Shown here piece by piece: positions 50,894 through 59,429 of a stretch of DNA of 64,000 bases. Origin of the DNA: Pedobacter sp. (GTDB lineage: Bacteria > Bacteroidota > Bacteroidia > Sphingobacteriales > Sphingobacteriaceae); assembly GCA_031119475.1 (NCBI GenBank), contig JAVHXV010000004.1:1-64000 (forward strand), written 5' to 3'. Made by a program: the position numbers and the translations under genes. Each line of letters starts with the position of its first letter. The stretch's first letter is position 1. Below the pieces are notes generated by a model. That model saw only the letters and a list, made by a program, of their open reading frames with translations, was not told where the DNA came from and did no database searches.

Positions 50894-52669
50894 ATGAAAG
50901 AATTTTTTAAATATGTTTTTGCTACGGTGGTCGGAATTGTACTTTCGAGCATTTTCCTTGCCTTCTTGTTTTTTATCATCATGGCAGGGTTCATTGCCTC
51001 CCTTGGCGATGACAAATTAGTAGAGGTAAAAACCAATTCCGTACTTTACCTCGACCTTGACCAGGCCATTACCGAGCGTACGCCAGATCGTTCCCTCTCG
51101 GGCATTCCCATTATCGGCAGCGGCGAAGGCCGGACCATCGGGTTTTATGATGTGATCAAAGCGCTCAAAAAAGCGAAGGACGATGATAAGATCGAAGCGG
51201 TATTCATCAATGTAAGCTCACCCCAGGCCGGCATGGCCACCATGCTGGAAGTGAGAAATGCCATCATCGATTTCAAAACCTCTAAAAAACCAATCATCGC
51301 CTATAGCGAAATCTATTCGCAGGGCGCCTATTACCTGGCGTCCGCAGCAGATAAAGTGTACCTCAATCCAGAAGGCGCACTCGAATTTAAGGGCTTCAGC
51401 TCAGAACTCACTTTTTTCAAAGGCGCGCTCGATAAATTAGGGATCGAAGCCCAGATTATCCGTGTGGGCAACTATAAAAGTGCTGTAGAACCTTTCATCA
51501 ATACCAAAATGAGCGATTATAACCGGAAACAGGTTACCGCTTATGTGAGCGGGCTCTATCGGACTTTCCTAAATGGCATCGCACAGACCAGGCACCTCTC
51601 GGCCGATAGCCTATACAATTGGGCAAACGACTATAAAATCCAATTCCCACAAGATGCGCTCGACCGCAAAATGGTCGATGGGCTAAAATACAAGGATCAA
51701 GTATTGGATGAATTGAAGAGCATTACTGGAAAGGACAAAAAAGATAATGTAAATACGGTAACCATCAATGATTACATTGCCAATCTCCCAAAAAGCAGCA
51801 GTGGTACCGGACAAGAAAAAGTAGCCGTGATCTATGCCAATGGAGAGATTGTGGGCGGCGAAGGCTCTGATGAGCAGATTGGTTCGGAGCGGATTTCAAG
51901 GGCGATCAGAAAAGCGAGGTTGGATGATCATGTCAAGGCCATAGTATTGCGCGTAAATTCGGGAGGTGGCAGTGCGCTTGCCTCTGATGTCATCTGGCGA
52001 GAAATCGTGCTGAGCAGAAAAGCTAAAAAACCTGTCATCGCTTCCTTTGGCGATGTGGCCGCATCTGGCGGATACTATATTGCCTGTGCAGCCGACAGCA
52101 TCTTTGTACAGCCCAATACCATTACCGGATCAATCGGCGTTTTTGGGATCATTCCCAACTTCCAGAATTTATTGAACAATAAATTAGGTATCACTTTCGA
52201 TGGTGTAAAAACTGGAAAATATGCCGATATCATGAGCGTAAACAGGCCATTGACCGCAGGTGAACGTTTCATCATCCAAAATGACGTTAACCATGTGTAC
52301 GATAGTTTTATTACCCGGGTGGCCGATGGACGTCAAAAAACCAAGGCTCAAATTGACAGTATTGGCGGCGGACATGTATGGATCGGTACAGATGCCATTA
52401 AAATTGGATTGGCAGATCGCATAGGCAGTTTTACCGATGCCATTAAGGCCGCAGCCAAAAAAGCCAAAATAAAAGAGTATAAGATCGTGGAATATCCTGA
52501 GCAGATCAGCCCGTTGAAAAATCTACTTTCAGATGCTTCAGAAAACATCCGGACCAATTATACCAAAAAGGAGCTTGGAGAACATTACCTGCTCTACAAA
52601 CAGATGCAAAAGGCCGCGACCCTATCGGGCATCCAGGCCAGGATGGATTACGAGATCAGGATTAGGTAG
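50894..52669 (+). CDS. sppA: Signal peptide peptidase SppA (67K type)
   Basis: This 591-residue membrane protease has one N-terminal span (about 7-33) and two tandem ClpP-like SppA domains. The catalytic dyad is formed across domains: Lys195 in RVGNYKSAVEPF and Ser391 in GDVAASGGYYIA, the positions corresponding to Lys209 and Ser409 of E. coli SppA. It digests cleaved signal peptides in the membrane. The gene is monocistronic; a REP-like palindrome follows the stop codon. Confidence 0.94.
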   Translation: MKEFFKYVFATVVGIVLSSIFLAFLFFIIMAGFIASLGDDKLVEVKTNSVLYLDLDQAITERTPDRSLSGIPIIGSGEGRTIGFYDVIKALKKAKDDDKIEAVFINVSSPQAGMATMLEVRNAIIDFKTSKKPIIAYSEIYSQGAYYLASAADKVYLNPEGALEFKGFSSELTFFKGALDKLGIEAQIIRVGNYKSAVEPFINTKMSDYNRKQVTAYVSGLYRTFLNGIAQTRHLSADSLYNWANDYKIQFPQDALDRKMVDGLKYKDQVLDELKSITGKDKKDNVNTVTINDYIANLPKSSSGTGQEKVAVIYANGEIVGGEGSDEQIGSERISRAIRKARLDDHVKAIVLRVNSGGGSALASDVIWREIVLSRKAKKPVIASFGDVAASGGYYIACAADSIFVQPNTITGSIGVFGIIPNFQNLLNNKLGITFDGVKTGKYADIMSVNRPLTAGERFIIQNDVNHVYDSFITRVADGRQKTKAQIDSIGGGHVWIGTDAIKIGLADRIGSFTDAIKAAAKKAKIKEYKIVEYPEQISPLKNLLSDASENIRTNYTKKELGEHYLLYKQMQKAATLSGIQARMDYEIRIR

Positions 52670-52686
52670 TGCGTTCACCGACCCTC

Positions 52687-52722
52687 ACAACCTCGCAGGT
52701 TCTTGAGAACCTGCGAGGTTGT
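52687..52722. repeat. 36-bp palindrome (REP-like), copy 2
   Basis: ACAACCTCGCAGGTTCT pairs with AGAACCTGCGAGGTTGT around a two-base mismatch. It is 31 of 32 identical to the core of copy 1 at 23317. Here it sits between convergent genes (sppA and a lipoprotein), where it could also act as a bidirectional terminator. Confidence 0.9.
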
Positions 52723-52734
52723 TTAGTGGGTTGT

Positions 52735-53349
52735 CTAATTAGCCAATTTGGTCAATCCCGGTTTCAAGGTATAATAGCTTTCATTTAAAGCTTCGCCTTT
52801 GGCATGCACCGTAATTGCCCGGCTGATGTCGCGCAGGAACTCTACCGCTATTCCGTTCGATTGGGAATCATAAACTTTGATCGTGTCGCCCAAAACCGAA
52901 TCATAATAGACAGCAATTTGCTTAAAATCAGGGTACTTTACCTGAAAATTGGATAGGGTATTGCCATTGTTCAGACCATCATTGGTTTCGAACTTACTCG
53001 AAATTACACGGATCTGTTTAACTGCCTTGCTGGCCATGGTACTATCCTTATACGAAGAATAAATGGCCAGCTCATTTCTTTTGCCATTCGTCGTGTTCTT
53101 ACCATACCAGATGGCCCAGGCCTTTCCCATGGCTGCATCTCCGGCATCGGGCTTTCCTTTGATCGAGTCGACCTGCTGCACGTCCTGTCCCAAAAAGTAC
53201 CTGCCGATAGATTTTCCCGGTACGATCAACAATTTCTCTTCCACATCTGCTGTTGCCAAACTATCTGCATTGAGCTGAATGGTCTTTGATGAATTGTTGC
53301 AGGAAACCAAAATTCCAAAAATAATAAAGTATAGCCAATTGATTTTCAT
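52735..53349 (-). CDS. Lipoprotein of unknown function
   Basis: The real protein is 204 residues from ATG at 53349 (MKINWLYFIIFGILVSCNN), with a lipobox LVSC and lipidated C17. The track's longer start at 53763 runs backwards through the PolX gene and is rejected. The mature part has KLLIVPGKSIGRYFLGQDVQQVDSIKGKPDAGDAAMGKA, which resembles lipoproteins that bind or process wall components, but no family is certain. It is divergent from polX. Confidence 0.8.
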   Translation of the reverse strand: MKINWLYFIIFGILVSCNNSSKTIQLNADSLATADVEEKLLIVPGKSIGRYFLGQDVQQVDSIKGKPDAGDAAMGKAWAIWYGKNTTNGKRNELAIYSSYKDSTMASKAVKQIRVISSKFETNDGLNNGNTLSNFQVKYPDFKQIAVYYDSVLGDTIKVYDSQSNGIAVEFLRDISRAITVHAKGEALNESYYTLKPGLTKLAN

Positions 53350-53430
53350 ACGGATAGAACAAACCACTGGAGATATTGTGTTCACAATTTTATTATCACA
53401 TCTTGCCGTATATTTCCTAATTTTACAGCA

Positions 53431-55122
53431 ATGGAAAACAAAACCATCGCCCGTACCTTGCGGCTGTTGTCGCAGCTCATGGAATTGCACGACCACAATC
53501 CTTTCAAGATCAAATCGGTAGCGAACGCGGCCTTTAAAATAGATAAACTCCCATTTCCCATTGCTAAAAAACCCGCTGAAGAAATCAGTACCATAGATGG
53601 GATTGGCAAAAGCATCGCTTCGAAAGTCATCGAGCTCCTCGAAAAAGGAACCATCCAAGAATTGGAAGACCTGCTCCTCAATACCCCACCGGGCATTGTA
53701 GAAATGCTGGGCATTAAAGGCATAGGTCCTAAAAAAATTGCCACCATCTGGCACGAACTCCAAATTGAAAATGTTGGCGAACTCTATTATGCCTGTAACG
53801 AAAATAGGCTGGTTGAGGCCAAAGGATTCGGACTAAAAACTCAGGAAGAAATTAAAAGGGTCATCGAGTTTAAGATGGCTGCCAATGGCAAGTTCATTTA
53901 CGCCCATATTGAACATGCCGTTAATGAATTGGAGCAGCAGTTTGTAAGTTGGGCAAAACAGTTGGATCCAAATGCCCTCGTTGGCCTAACAGGTGATTTT
54001 AGACGCCGCTGCGAAGTCATCGAAGAAATTTTCGTCATTATCGGAACAGCAGATCGGGCATTGTTGGAAGGCAAGCTGGAATCTTTCCCAGATTTGGATC
54101 TCAAATCCATCGGGCAAGATGAGTTTGCCGCACATACGACAGGTGGCCTGCACATCCGTGTGATGATGGTAGCAACCGAAGCATTTTATCTCCATTATTT
54201 CAAACATACCGGAAATGAGGCCCACGTTTCAGAAGTTTTGGCCATGGCCGGAAACGGCCCATTTACCAGTGAAGAGGACATTTACCGGAAAGCTGGACTC
54301 ACTTTTGTGGAGCCAGAACTCCGGGAAGGCCTGAATGAACTGGTACTTTCTGCGTCGAAACAATTGCCAAATCTATTGAACGATGCCGACCTCAAAGGAA
54401 GTTTGCACAACCATTCAGATTGGAGCGATGGGGTAAATACCTTGGAAGAAATGGCCCTATATTGCAGGGATGAACTCCACTTGGAATACCTCGGTATCTG
54501 CGACCACTCCAAATCTGCATTTTATGCCAAAGGCCTGAACGAGCAGCGGGTGTATGCCCAGCACCAACAGATCAACGAGCTCAATGCCAGACTGGCTCCA
54601 TTTAAGATTTTTAAGGGTATAGAAAGCGACATCCTGAACGATGGCGCTTTGGACTATAGCGATGACATCCTCCAAACATTCGATTTTGTAGTTGCCTCTG
54701 TTCACAGCAATTTAAGGATGGATAAAGAAAAGGCTACGCAGAGACTGATCAAAGCGATTGAAAATCCATATACAACGATATTGGGCCATCCCACAGGCCG
54801 GTTATTGTTGAGCAGGAAAGGCTATGAAATCGATTATCAAAAAGTTATCGATGCCTGTGCAGCCAACCATGTGGTGATCGAAATCAATGCCAATCCGCTT
54901 CGGCTTGATCTCGACTGGCGCTGGCACCGCTATGCACTAGAAAAGGGAGTGCTGTTGGCCGTTAACCCAGATGCCCACCGCAGGGAAGGTTTTCATGACA
55001 TGAGGTTTGGTGTAATGGCCGGAAGAAAGGGAGGATTGACAGCTGACAAATGTTTGAATGCATTTTCTTTAGAAGAAATAACGGATTACTTCCAAGAAAA
55101 TAGACGACTTAAATTATCATAA
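53431..55122 (+). CDS. polX: PolX with PHP nuclease domain; polymerase site degenerate
   Basis: This 563-residue protein has two helix-hairpin-helix motifs (IDGIGKSIASKV, IKGIGPKKIATI), a family X polymerase domain (to about 310) and a PHP domain (about 320-560). The PHP metal ligands are all present: LHNHSDWSDG (H326, H328, D333), CDHS, KGIESD, SVHS, LGHPTGR, NPDAH. In contrast the polymerase carboxylates are gone: DxD of the palm aligns with E199-I-F201 in RCEVIEEIFVIIG, and the third Asp aligns with H241 in GGLHIRV. It is therefore probably a nuclease rather than a polymerase. Confidence 0.9.
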   Translation: MENKTIARTLRLLSQLMELHDHNPFKIKSVANAAFKIDKLPFPIAKKPAEEISTIDGIGKSIASKVIELLEKGTIQELEDLLLNTPPGIVEMLGIKGIGPKKIATIWHELQIENVGELYYACNENRLVEAKGFGLKTQEEIKRVIEFKMAANGKFIYAHIEHAVNELEQQFVSWAKQLDPNALVGLTGDFRRRCEVIEEIFVIIGTADRALLEGKLESFPDLDLKSIGQDEFAAHTTGGLHIRVMMVATEAFYLHYFKHTGNEAHVSEVLAMAGNGPFTSEEDIYRKAGLTFVEPELREGLNELVLSASKQLPNLLNDADLKGSLHNHSDWSDGVNTLEEMALYCRDELHLEYLGICDHSKSAFYAKGLNEQRVYAQHQQINELNARLAPFKIFKGIESDILNDGALDYSDDILQTFDFVVASVHSNLRMDKEKATQRLIKAIENPYTTILGHPTGRLLLSRKGYEIDYQKVIDACAANHVVIEINANPLRLDLDWRWHRYALEKGVLLAVNPDAHRREGFHDMRFGVMAGRKGGLTADKCLNAFSLEEITDYFQENRRLKLS

Positions 55123-55847
55123 TGGCAGACAAGTATATATTTTGCATGAAATGGGGAACACTCTATGGCCCCGAATATGTGAATCGTTTATATTCGATGG
55201 TTAAGCGAAACTTAAACTATGAATTTAAGATGGTCTGCTTTACCGACAACGATCAAGGGATTATAACTGACGTGCAATGTTTTCCCATCCCTGAAATGGA
55301 GCTGCCGGGCGGATTGCCGGAGCGCATGTGGAAGAAGCTTTCTACGCTCAAGGCAGACTTATACGGTTTACAGGGCACTGCCCTTTTCCTTGACCTGGAT
55401 ATTGTAATCGTCGATTCGCTGGATCCTTTTTTTGATCATCCAGGTGAATTCCTGATCATCAAAGACTATAAAAAACAATGGCGCATAACTGGGAACTCTT
55501 CTGTTTATCGGTTTGAAATCGGCAAACACGGATATGTATTTGATGATTTTCTGCTTAACTTTAATGAGATCAGGAAAAAGCACCGCAACGAACAGGAATA
55601 TCTGACACAGGCCATCTACGACAAAGGAAAACTGGCTTATTGGCCTAAGGAGTGGTGCCCGAGCTATAAATATGATTGTGTTTCTAAAATTCCGTTTGCA
55701 TTTTGGGCCACTCCCAGAATTCCAGCCGGTGCGAAGATCATCATCTTCCATGGAGAGATCAATCCACACAAGGCGATAAAAGGTGGAAGAGGAAAATGGT
55801 ACCGTTATGTAAAACCAGCGCCCTGGGTGGCGGAATATTGGAAATAA
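55122..55847 (+). CDS. Glycosyltransferase-like protein (GT-A fold, GT8-like)
   Basis: This 241-residue cytoplasmic protein begins YIFCMKWGTLYGPEYVNRLYSMVKRNL and has a DxD-like metal motif in ALFLDLDIVIVDSLDPFF, then ITGNSSVYRF, and FHGEINPHKA near the C-terminus. The pattern recalls GT8/GT-A nucleotide-sugar transferases, and a capsule or surface-glycan function is possible but unproven. Its start overlaps the polX stop (TAATG). The downstream sixA-like gene follows after 64 bases. Confidence 0.75.
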   Translation: MADKYIFCMKWGTLYGPEYVNRLYSMVKRNLNYEFKMVCFTDNDQGIITDVQCFPIPEMELPGGLPERMWKKLSTLKADLYGLQGTALFLDLDIVIVDSLDPFFDHPGEFLIIKDYKKQWRITGNSSVYRFEIGKHGYVFDDFLLNFNEIRKKHRNEQEYLTQAIYDKGKLAYWPKEWCPSYKYDCVSKIPFAFWATPRIPAGAKIIIFHGEINPHKAIKGGRGKWYRYVKPAPWVAEYWK

Positions 55848-55911
55848 CTTCCAGTTGCCTGTTGAAGGTTGCAAGTCTCCTACAACACACAACTGTCAAC
55901 CTGAAACAAAA

Positions 55912-56412
55912 ATGAAACAATTGGTACTCATCCGTCACGCAAAATCAGATTGGGGCAGCTTGGAGCTGGATGATTTTGATCGGCCCTTAAATAAACGCGG
56001 AAAAGCAAATGCGCCAGACATGGGCGAACGGTTGGCCAAACAGCAGATCATTCCCGATCTGATCGTAAGCAGTCCTGCCCTACGTGCCATCACCACCGCA
56101 AATTTCTTTGCCAATGCCTGGGAAATGCCAAGTTCAGGGATAAAAAAGGAGCCAAAAATCTACGAAGCCAGCGCAAAGACATTGTTGGGCATCATCAATA
56201 ATTTCGATAACCAATATGACCGTATTGCCCTGTTCGGACACAATCCCGGCCTTACCGACCTGGTCAACTATCTAGATGGGCATTTGAGCAACCTCCCTAC
56301 TTGCGGCGTGGTCATGCTCGAATTTCCTTTTGAGGATTGGGCAATGGTCAGTGCCGATAGCGGGAAGATCTTGTTGTACGATTACCCAAAAAGCGAAGGC
56401 GATTTAGATTAA
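55912..56412 (+). CDS. SixA-like histidine phosphatase
   Basis: This 166-residue protein has the histidine-phosphatase core LVLIRHAKSDWG with the catalytic RHA, LIVSSPALRAITTANFF, EASAKTLLGIIN, and LFGHNPGLTDLVNYL with a second histidine. SixA dephosphorylates Hpt domains of phosphorelays in E. coli; other members act on small molecules. The track start at 55855 adds a 19-residue Cys-rich string with no family match; ATG at 55912 is used. Confidence 0.9.
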   Translation: MKQLVLIRHAKSDWGSLELDDFDRPLNKRGKANAPDMGERLAKQQIIPDLIVSSPALRAITTANFFANAWEMPSSGIKKEPKIYEASAKTLLGIINNFDNQYDRIALFGHNPGLTDLVNYLDGHLSNLPTCGVVMLEFPFEDWAMVSADSGKILLYDYPKSEGDLD

Positions 56413-56417
56413 TAAAC

Positions 56418-56786
56418 ATGGCCAAAAAACCCATTCCATTTGATTTTATATTAGATTATCTCTATCCTTTAGACATTACGATAAAATCGATGTTTGGGGT
56501 AACCACACTCTATCTTGGTGAAAAAATCTTGCTGGGCCTAAGACAAAAGCACGATTCCACAGCAAGTGATGGAATTTGGATGGCCACAAACAGGGAACAC
56601 CATGCCAGCCTTAAAACTGACCTGCCTTCCTTAACCTCTATCCCCGTACTTGGCGAAGAAGTGACCAGTTGGCAACTGCTCCCAGAAGACGATGAAAATT
56701 TTGAGGCGAAGGCCATTAAGATCTGTGAACTTATCAAAAAGCATGATCCCAGGATCGGAAACATCCCTAAGAAAAAACGTAAGTAG
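56418..56786 (+). CDS. Possible TfoX N-terminal-like protein
   Basis: This 122-residue protein has IKSMFGVTTLYLGEKILLGLRQK, similar to the TfoX_N core RMFGGYGLY...G...AL, and a basic C-terminal tail (PKKKRK). There is no signal peptide. The family call is weak. It starts five bases after the sixA-like stop, so the two are cotranscribed. The stop codon lies two bases inside an octad array. Confidence 0.55.
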   Translation: MAKKPIPFDFILDYLYPLDITIKSMFGVTTLYLGEKILLGLRQKHDSTASDGIWMATNREHHASLKTDLPSLTSIPVLGEEVTSWQLLPEDDENFEAKAIKICELIKKHDPRIGNIPKKKRK

Positions 56787-56864
56787 GTGTTTGGTTGGTT
56801 AGGTGTTTGGTTGGTTAGTTGTTTGGTTGTTTAGTTGATTGGTTGTTTAGATGATTAATTGATT
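56785..56864. repeat. 8-bp array after a stop codon, 10 units
   Basis: AGGTGTTT, GGTTGGTT, AGTTGTTT and AGTTGATT octads hold register ten times, starting at the stop codon of the TfoX-like gene. The facing array at 56906-56953 has complementary words. Confidence 0.93.
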
Positions 56865-56905
56865 ATTTGGGAGCTAATTATTGGATCTTGACCTGCTCAC
56901 CGCCT

Positions 56906-56953
56906 CAACAACTCAACAATTAACCAGTTAACCGATTAACCAATTAACCAATC
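56906..56953. repeat. 8-bp array before the amn stop codon, 6 units
   Basis: CAACAACT, CAACAATT, AACCAGTT, AACCGATT, AACCAATT and AACCAATC. Read on the amn sense strand these are GGTT-type words right after the stop codon, mirroring the array at 56785. Confidence 0.92.
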
Positions 56954-56956
56954 AAA

Positions 56957-57820
56957 TCAAAACTTCAAATGCTTCACCGTTGCACCTCCATTAATGAGCT
57001 GTTTTAGCGAGTCGATGCCGATCCTTAAATGGGTATCTACGTAATTGGTCGTAACCGAGCTATCACTTTCAGCAGTTTTTACGCCTTCTGGGATCATCGG
57101 CTGATCTGAGACCAACAGCAATGCGCCTGTCGGAATTTTATTGGCAAAGCCGGTGGTAAAAATGGTAGCCGTTTCCATGTCTACGGCCATGGCCCGCAGG
57201 CTCTTGAGATACTTTTTAAAATCCTTATCATGCTCCCATACACGCCTATTGGTGGTATAGCAGGTTCCCGTCCAATAATCTCTGGAATGGTCGCGAATGG
57301 TTGTCGAAATTGCCTTTTGGAGGGCGAAAGATGGCAGTGCAGGTACTTCAGCGGGCAAATAGTCGTTGGAGGTTCCTTCTCCCCGTATGGCAGCAATAGG
57401 CAGGATCAGATCGCCAAGCTGGTTCTTTTTCTTCAATCCCCCACACTTTCCCAAAAATAGCACGGCCTTTGGTGCGATTGCCGTAAGCAGGTCCATCATG
57501 GTAGCGGCCATCGGGCTTCCCATCCCAAAATTGATAATGGTAATGCCATTTGCGGTAACGCTCTGCATGGGCTTATCCAGCCCCATAATGGGAGCATTAT
57601 CATGCCACTCGGAAAACATGCTGAGGTACTTGCTAAAGTTGGTCAACAAAATATATTTGCCAAATTCTTCGAGCGGCCTACCAGTGTAGCGCGGGAGCCA
57701 GTTCTTTACGATATCCTCTTTAGACTTCAATCCAGATTTCACCGGACTTTCTATCTCTTTTACTTTTTTAGCTTTTCGTACAATTTTTTCGTCTTGTTTT
57801 ACTTCTTTTTCTTCGTTCAT
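56957..57820 (-). CDS. amn: AMP nucleosidase
   Basis: This nucleoside-phosphorylase-fold enzyme has the motifs INFGMGSPMAATMMDLL, FLGKCGGLKKKNQLGDLILP, EGTSNDYLP and VDMETATIFTTGF, the last carrying the Met-Glu ribose contact. It cleaves AMP to adenine and ribose 5-phosphate. The track start at 57919 adds 33 residues not expected; ATG at 57820 (MNEEKEVKQDEK) is preferred, giving 287 residues with a lysine/glutamate-rich N-terminus. Single gene, flanked by heptad and octad arrays on both sides. Confidence 0.9.
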   Translation of the reverse strand: MNEEKEVKQDEKIVRKAKKVKEIESPVKSGLKSKEDIVKNWLPRYTGRPLEEFGKYILLTNFSKYLSMFSEWHDNAPIMGLDKPMQSVTANGITIINFGMGSPMAATMMDLLTAIAPKAVLFLGKCGGLKKKNQLGDLILPIAAIRGEGTSNDYLPAEVPALPSFALQKAISTTIRDHSRDYWTGTCYTTNRRVWEHDKDFKKYLKSLRAMAVDMETATIFTTGFANKIPTGALLLVSDQPMIPEGVKTAESDSSVTTNYVDTHLRIGIDSLKQLINGGATVKHLKF

Positions 57821-57881
57821 ACGTTGCGTTCTTTTCTTAAATATAATAATTTTTAGTGGCCAATGGCTGATCGTTAATGGA

Positions 57882-57944
57882 TGGTAGATGTTAGATTTTA
57901 GATTGTAGATGATAGACATTAGATATTAGAAGTTAGATATTAGA
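57882..57944. repeat. 7-bp array, unit TATTAGA, 9 units
   Basis: TGTTAGA, TTTTAGA, TATTAGA, CATTAGA and related heptads in register, upstream of amn. Confidence 0.93.
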
Positions 57945-57997
57945 GATCAGCTTGTTTCAGTCTCATTGACGATATGACATGAACACTAACGATAAGC

Positions 57998-58060
57998 GAT
58001 CAACTATGAACTATTAACTACTAACTATTAGCTATGAACTACTAACTATTAACTATTAAC
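57998..58060. repeat. 7-bp array, unit TATTAAC, 9 units
   Basis: TATGAAC, TATTAAC, TACTAAC and TATTAGC in register, just beyond the clpX terminator. On the clpX sense strand this reads GTTAATA-type words. Confidence 0.93.
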
Positions 58061-58073
58061 TATCGGCTGCCTT

Positions 58074-58107
58074 AAAAAAAATCCCCTAGATTTTCTAGAG
58101 GATTTTT
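58074..58107 (-). terminator. Terminator of the tig-clpP-clpX group
   Basis: On the minus strand AAAAATCCTCTAGA and TCTAGGGGATTTTT pair with one mismatch around a short loop, followed by T. It starts just downstream of the clpX stop codon. Confidence 0.88.
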
Positions 58108-58109
58108 CT

Positions 58110-59348
58110 TTATGCGGCTTTCAGCTTTTTAAAATCTGCCTTTTCAAATTTCTCTATGGCATAATCCAGTGTGATGTGCAATTCCTTTACGCCTTCATCA
58201 GATGGTGTATCGTACATGGCATCGAGCATGATCGCTTCACAGATGGATCTCAATCCGCGGGCGCCCAACTTGTATTCCATTGCCTTGTTGACAATAAAAT
58301 CTAGCACCTCTTCTTCAAAGACCAGGTTTACGTCTTCATATTCGAACAGCTTGGTGTACTGTTTCATCAGTGAATTTTTTGGCGCGGTAAGGATATTCCT
58401 CAAGGCATCAATATCAAGTGGATTAAGGTGCGTCAGGACAGGAACACGACCAATCAGTTCAGGAATGAGGCCAAACGATTTCAGGTCCTGCGGCGTAATG
58501 TATTTATACAAATTTTTAAGATCCAGATCCGCTTCATCCTTCTTCACCTTATAACCAACGGCCTGTGTGCGTAGGCGATTGGCAATCTTACGTTCGATAC
58601 CATCAAAAGCTCCTCCACAGATGAACAGGATGTTGTTGGTATTTACAGGGATCATTTTTTGGTCTGGATGCTTCCTTCCGCCCTGTGGCGGCACATTGAC
58701 AATGGTACCTTCCAATATTTTCAGCAGGGCCTGTTGTACACCTTCTCCAGACACGTCCCTGGTGATAGAGGGATTATCGCTCTTGCGCGCAACTTTATCC
58801 ACCTCGTCAATATACACAATCCCACGTTCCGCTGCTGCCACATCATAATCTGCCGCTTGGAGCAGTCGGGTCAAGATGCTTTCCACATCTTCTCCAACGT
58901 AGCCAGCTTCTGTCAGTACGGTCGCATCAACGATACAAAATGGCACATGCAAGATTTTGGCGATCGTTTTGGCGAGCAAAGTTTTACCGGTACCTGTTTC
59001 GCCGACCAACATGATGTTGGACTTCTCGATTTCTACTTCATCTTTGTCTATTTTTTGGCTCAGGCGTTTGTAGTGATTATACACGGCTACAGACAGTACT
59101 TTTTTGGCATCATCCTGCCCGATCACATATTGATCGATGTGCGCCTTGATCTCTGCAGGTTTCAACAACCTAAAGGATTCGTCAAAAGCCTTACTTTTTT
59201 TATTGCCCAGTTCCTGCGCCAAGAGCACATTGGCTTGGGTTACGCATTTATCGCAGATGTAGGCATCCATACCTTCGATCAGCATCAGCGTATCTTGCTT
59301 CGGCGAATTACAGAATGAGCAACGGGAATCTTTACTTTGTTTTGCCAT
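58110..59348 (-). CDS. clpX: ClpX, ATP-dependent unfoldase of ClpXP
   Basis: This 412-residue AAA+ protein has the N-terminal zinc-binding domain (C10, C13, C32, C35), Walker [15 protein letters not shown], Walker [10 protein letters not shown], sensor motif [15 protein letters not shown], and [14 protein letters not shown]. It recognises tagged substrates, unfolds them and feeds ClpP. Its gene follows clpP, with an 81-bp spacer made almost entirely of heptads. Length is as in other bacteria. Confidence 0.97.
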   Translation of the reverse strand: MAKQSKDSRCSFCNSPKQDTLMLIEGMDAYICDKCVTQANVLLAQELGNKKSKAFDESFRLLKPAEIKAHIDQYVIGQDDAKKVLSVAVYNHYKRLSQKIDKDEVEIEKSNIMLVGETGTGKTLLAKTIAKILHVPFCIVDATVLTEAGYVGEDVESILTRLLQAADYDVAAAERGIVYIDEVDKVARKSDNPSITRDVSGEGVQQALLKILEGTIVNVPPQGGRKHPDQKMIPVNTNNILFICGGAFDGIERKIANRLRTQAVGYKVKKDEADLDLKNLYKYITPQDLKSFGLIPELIGRVPVLTHLNPLDIDALRNILTAPKNSLMKQYTKLFEYEDVNLVFEEEVLDFIVNKAMEYKLGARGLRSICEAIMLDAMYDTPSDEGVKELHITLDYAIEKFEKADFKKLKAA

Positions 59349-59356
59349 ATTTTTGT

Positions 59357-59426
59357 GTTGTGAGTTGTAAGTTAAAGGTTGAAGGTTGAAATGTTAACCT
59401 GCAACTTAAAACCTACAACTTGTAAC
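59357..59426. repeat. 7-bp array with inverted halves in the clpP-clpX spacer
   Basis: Ten heptads in register: GTTGTGA, GTTGTAA, GTTAAAG, GTTGAAG, GTTGAAA, then TGTTAAC, CTGCAAC, TTAAAAC, CTACAAC, TTGTAAC. The first half is GTT-initial and the second half AAC-terminal, so the entire spacer can fold on itself. Confidence 0.95.
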
Positions 59427-59429
59427 TAA

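Noticed and set aside
53350-53763. Extended N-terminus of the minus-strand ORF 52735-53763
   Set aside because: This part runs antisense through the conserved start of PolX; the real gene starts at the lipoprotein ATG at 53349.
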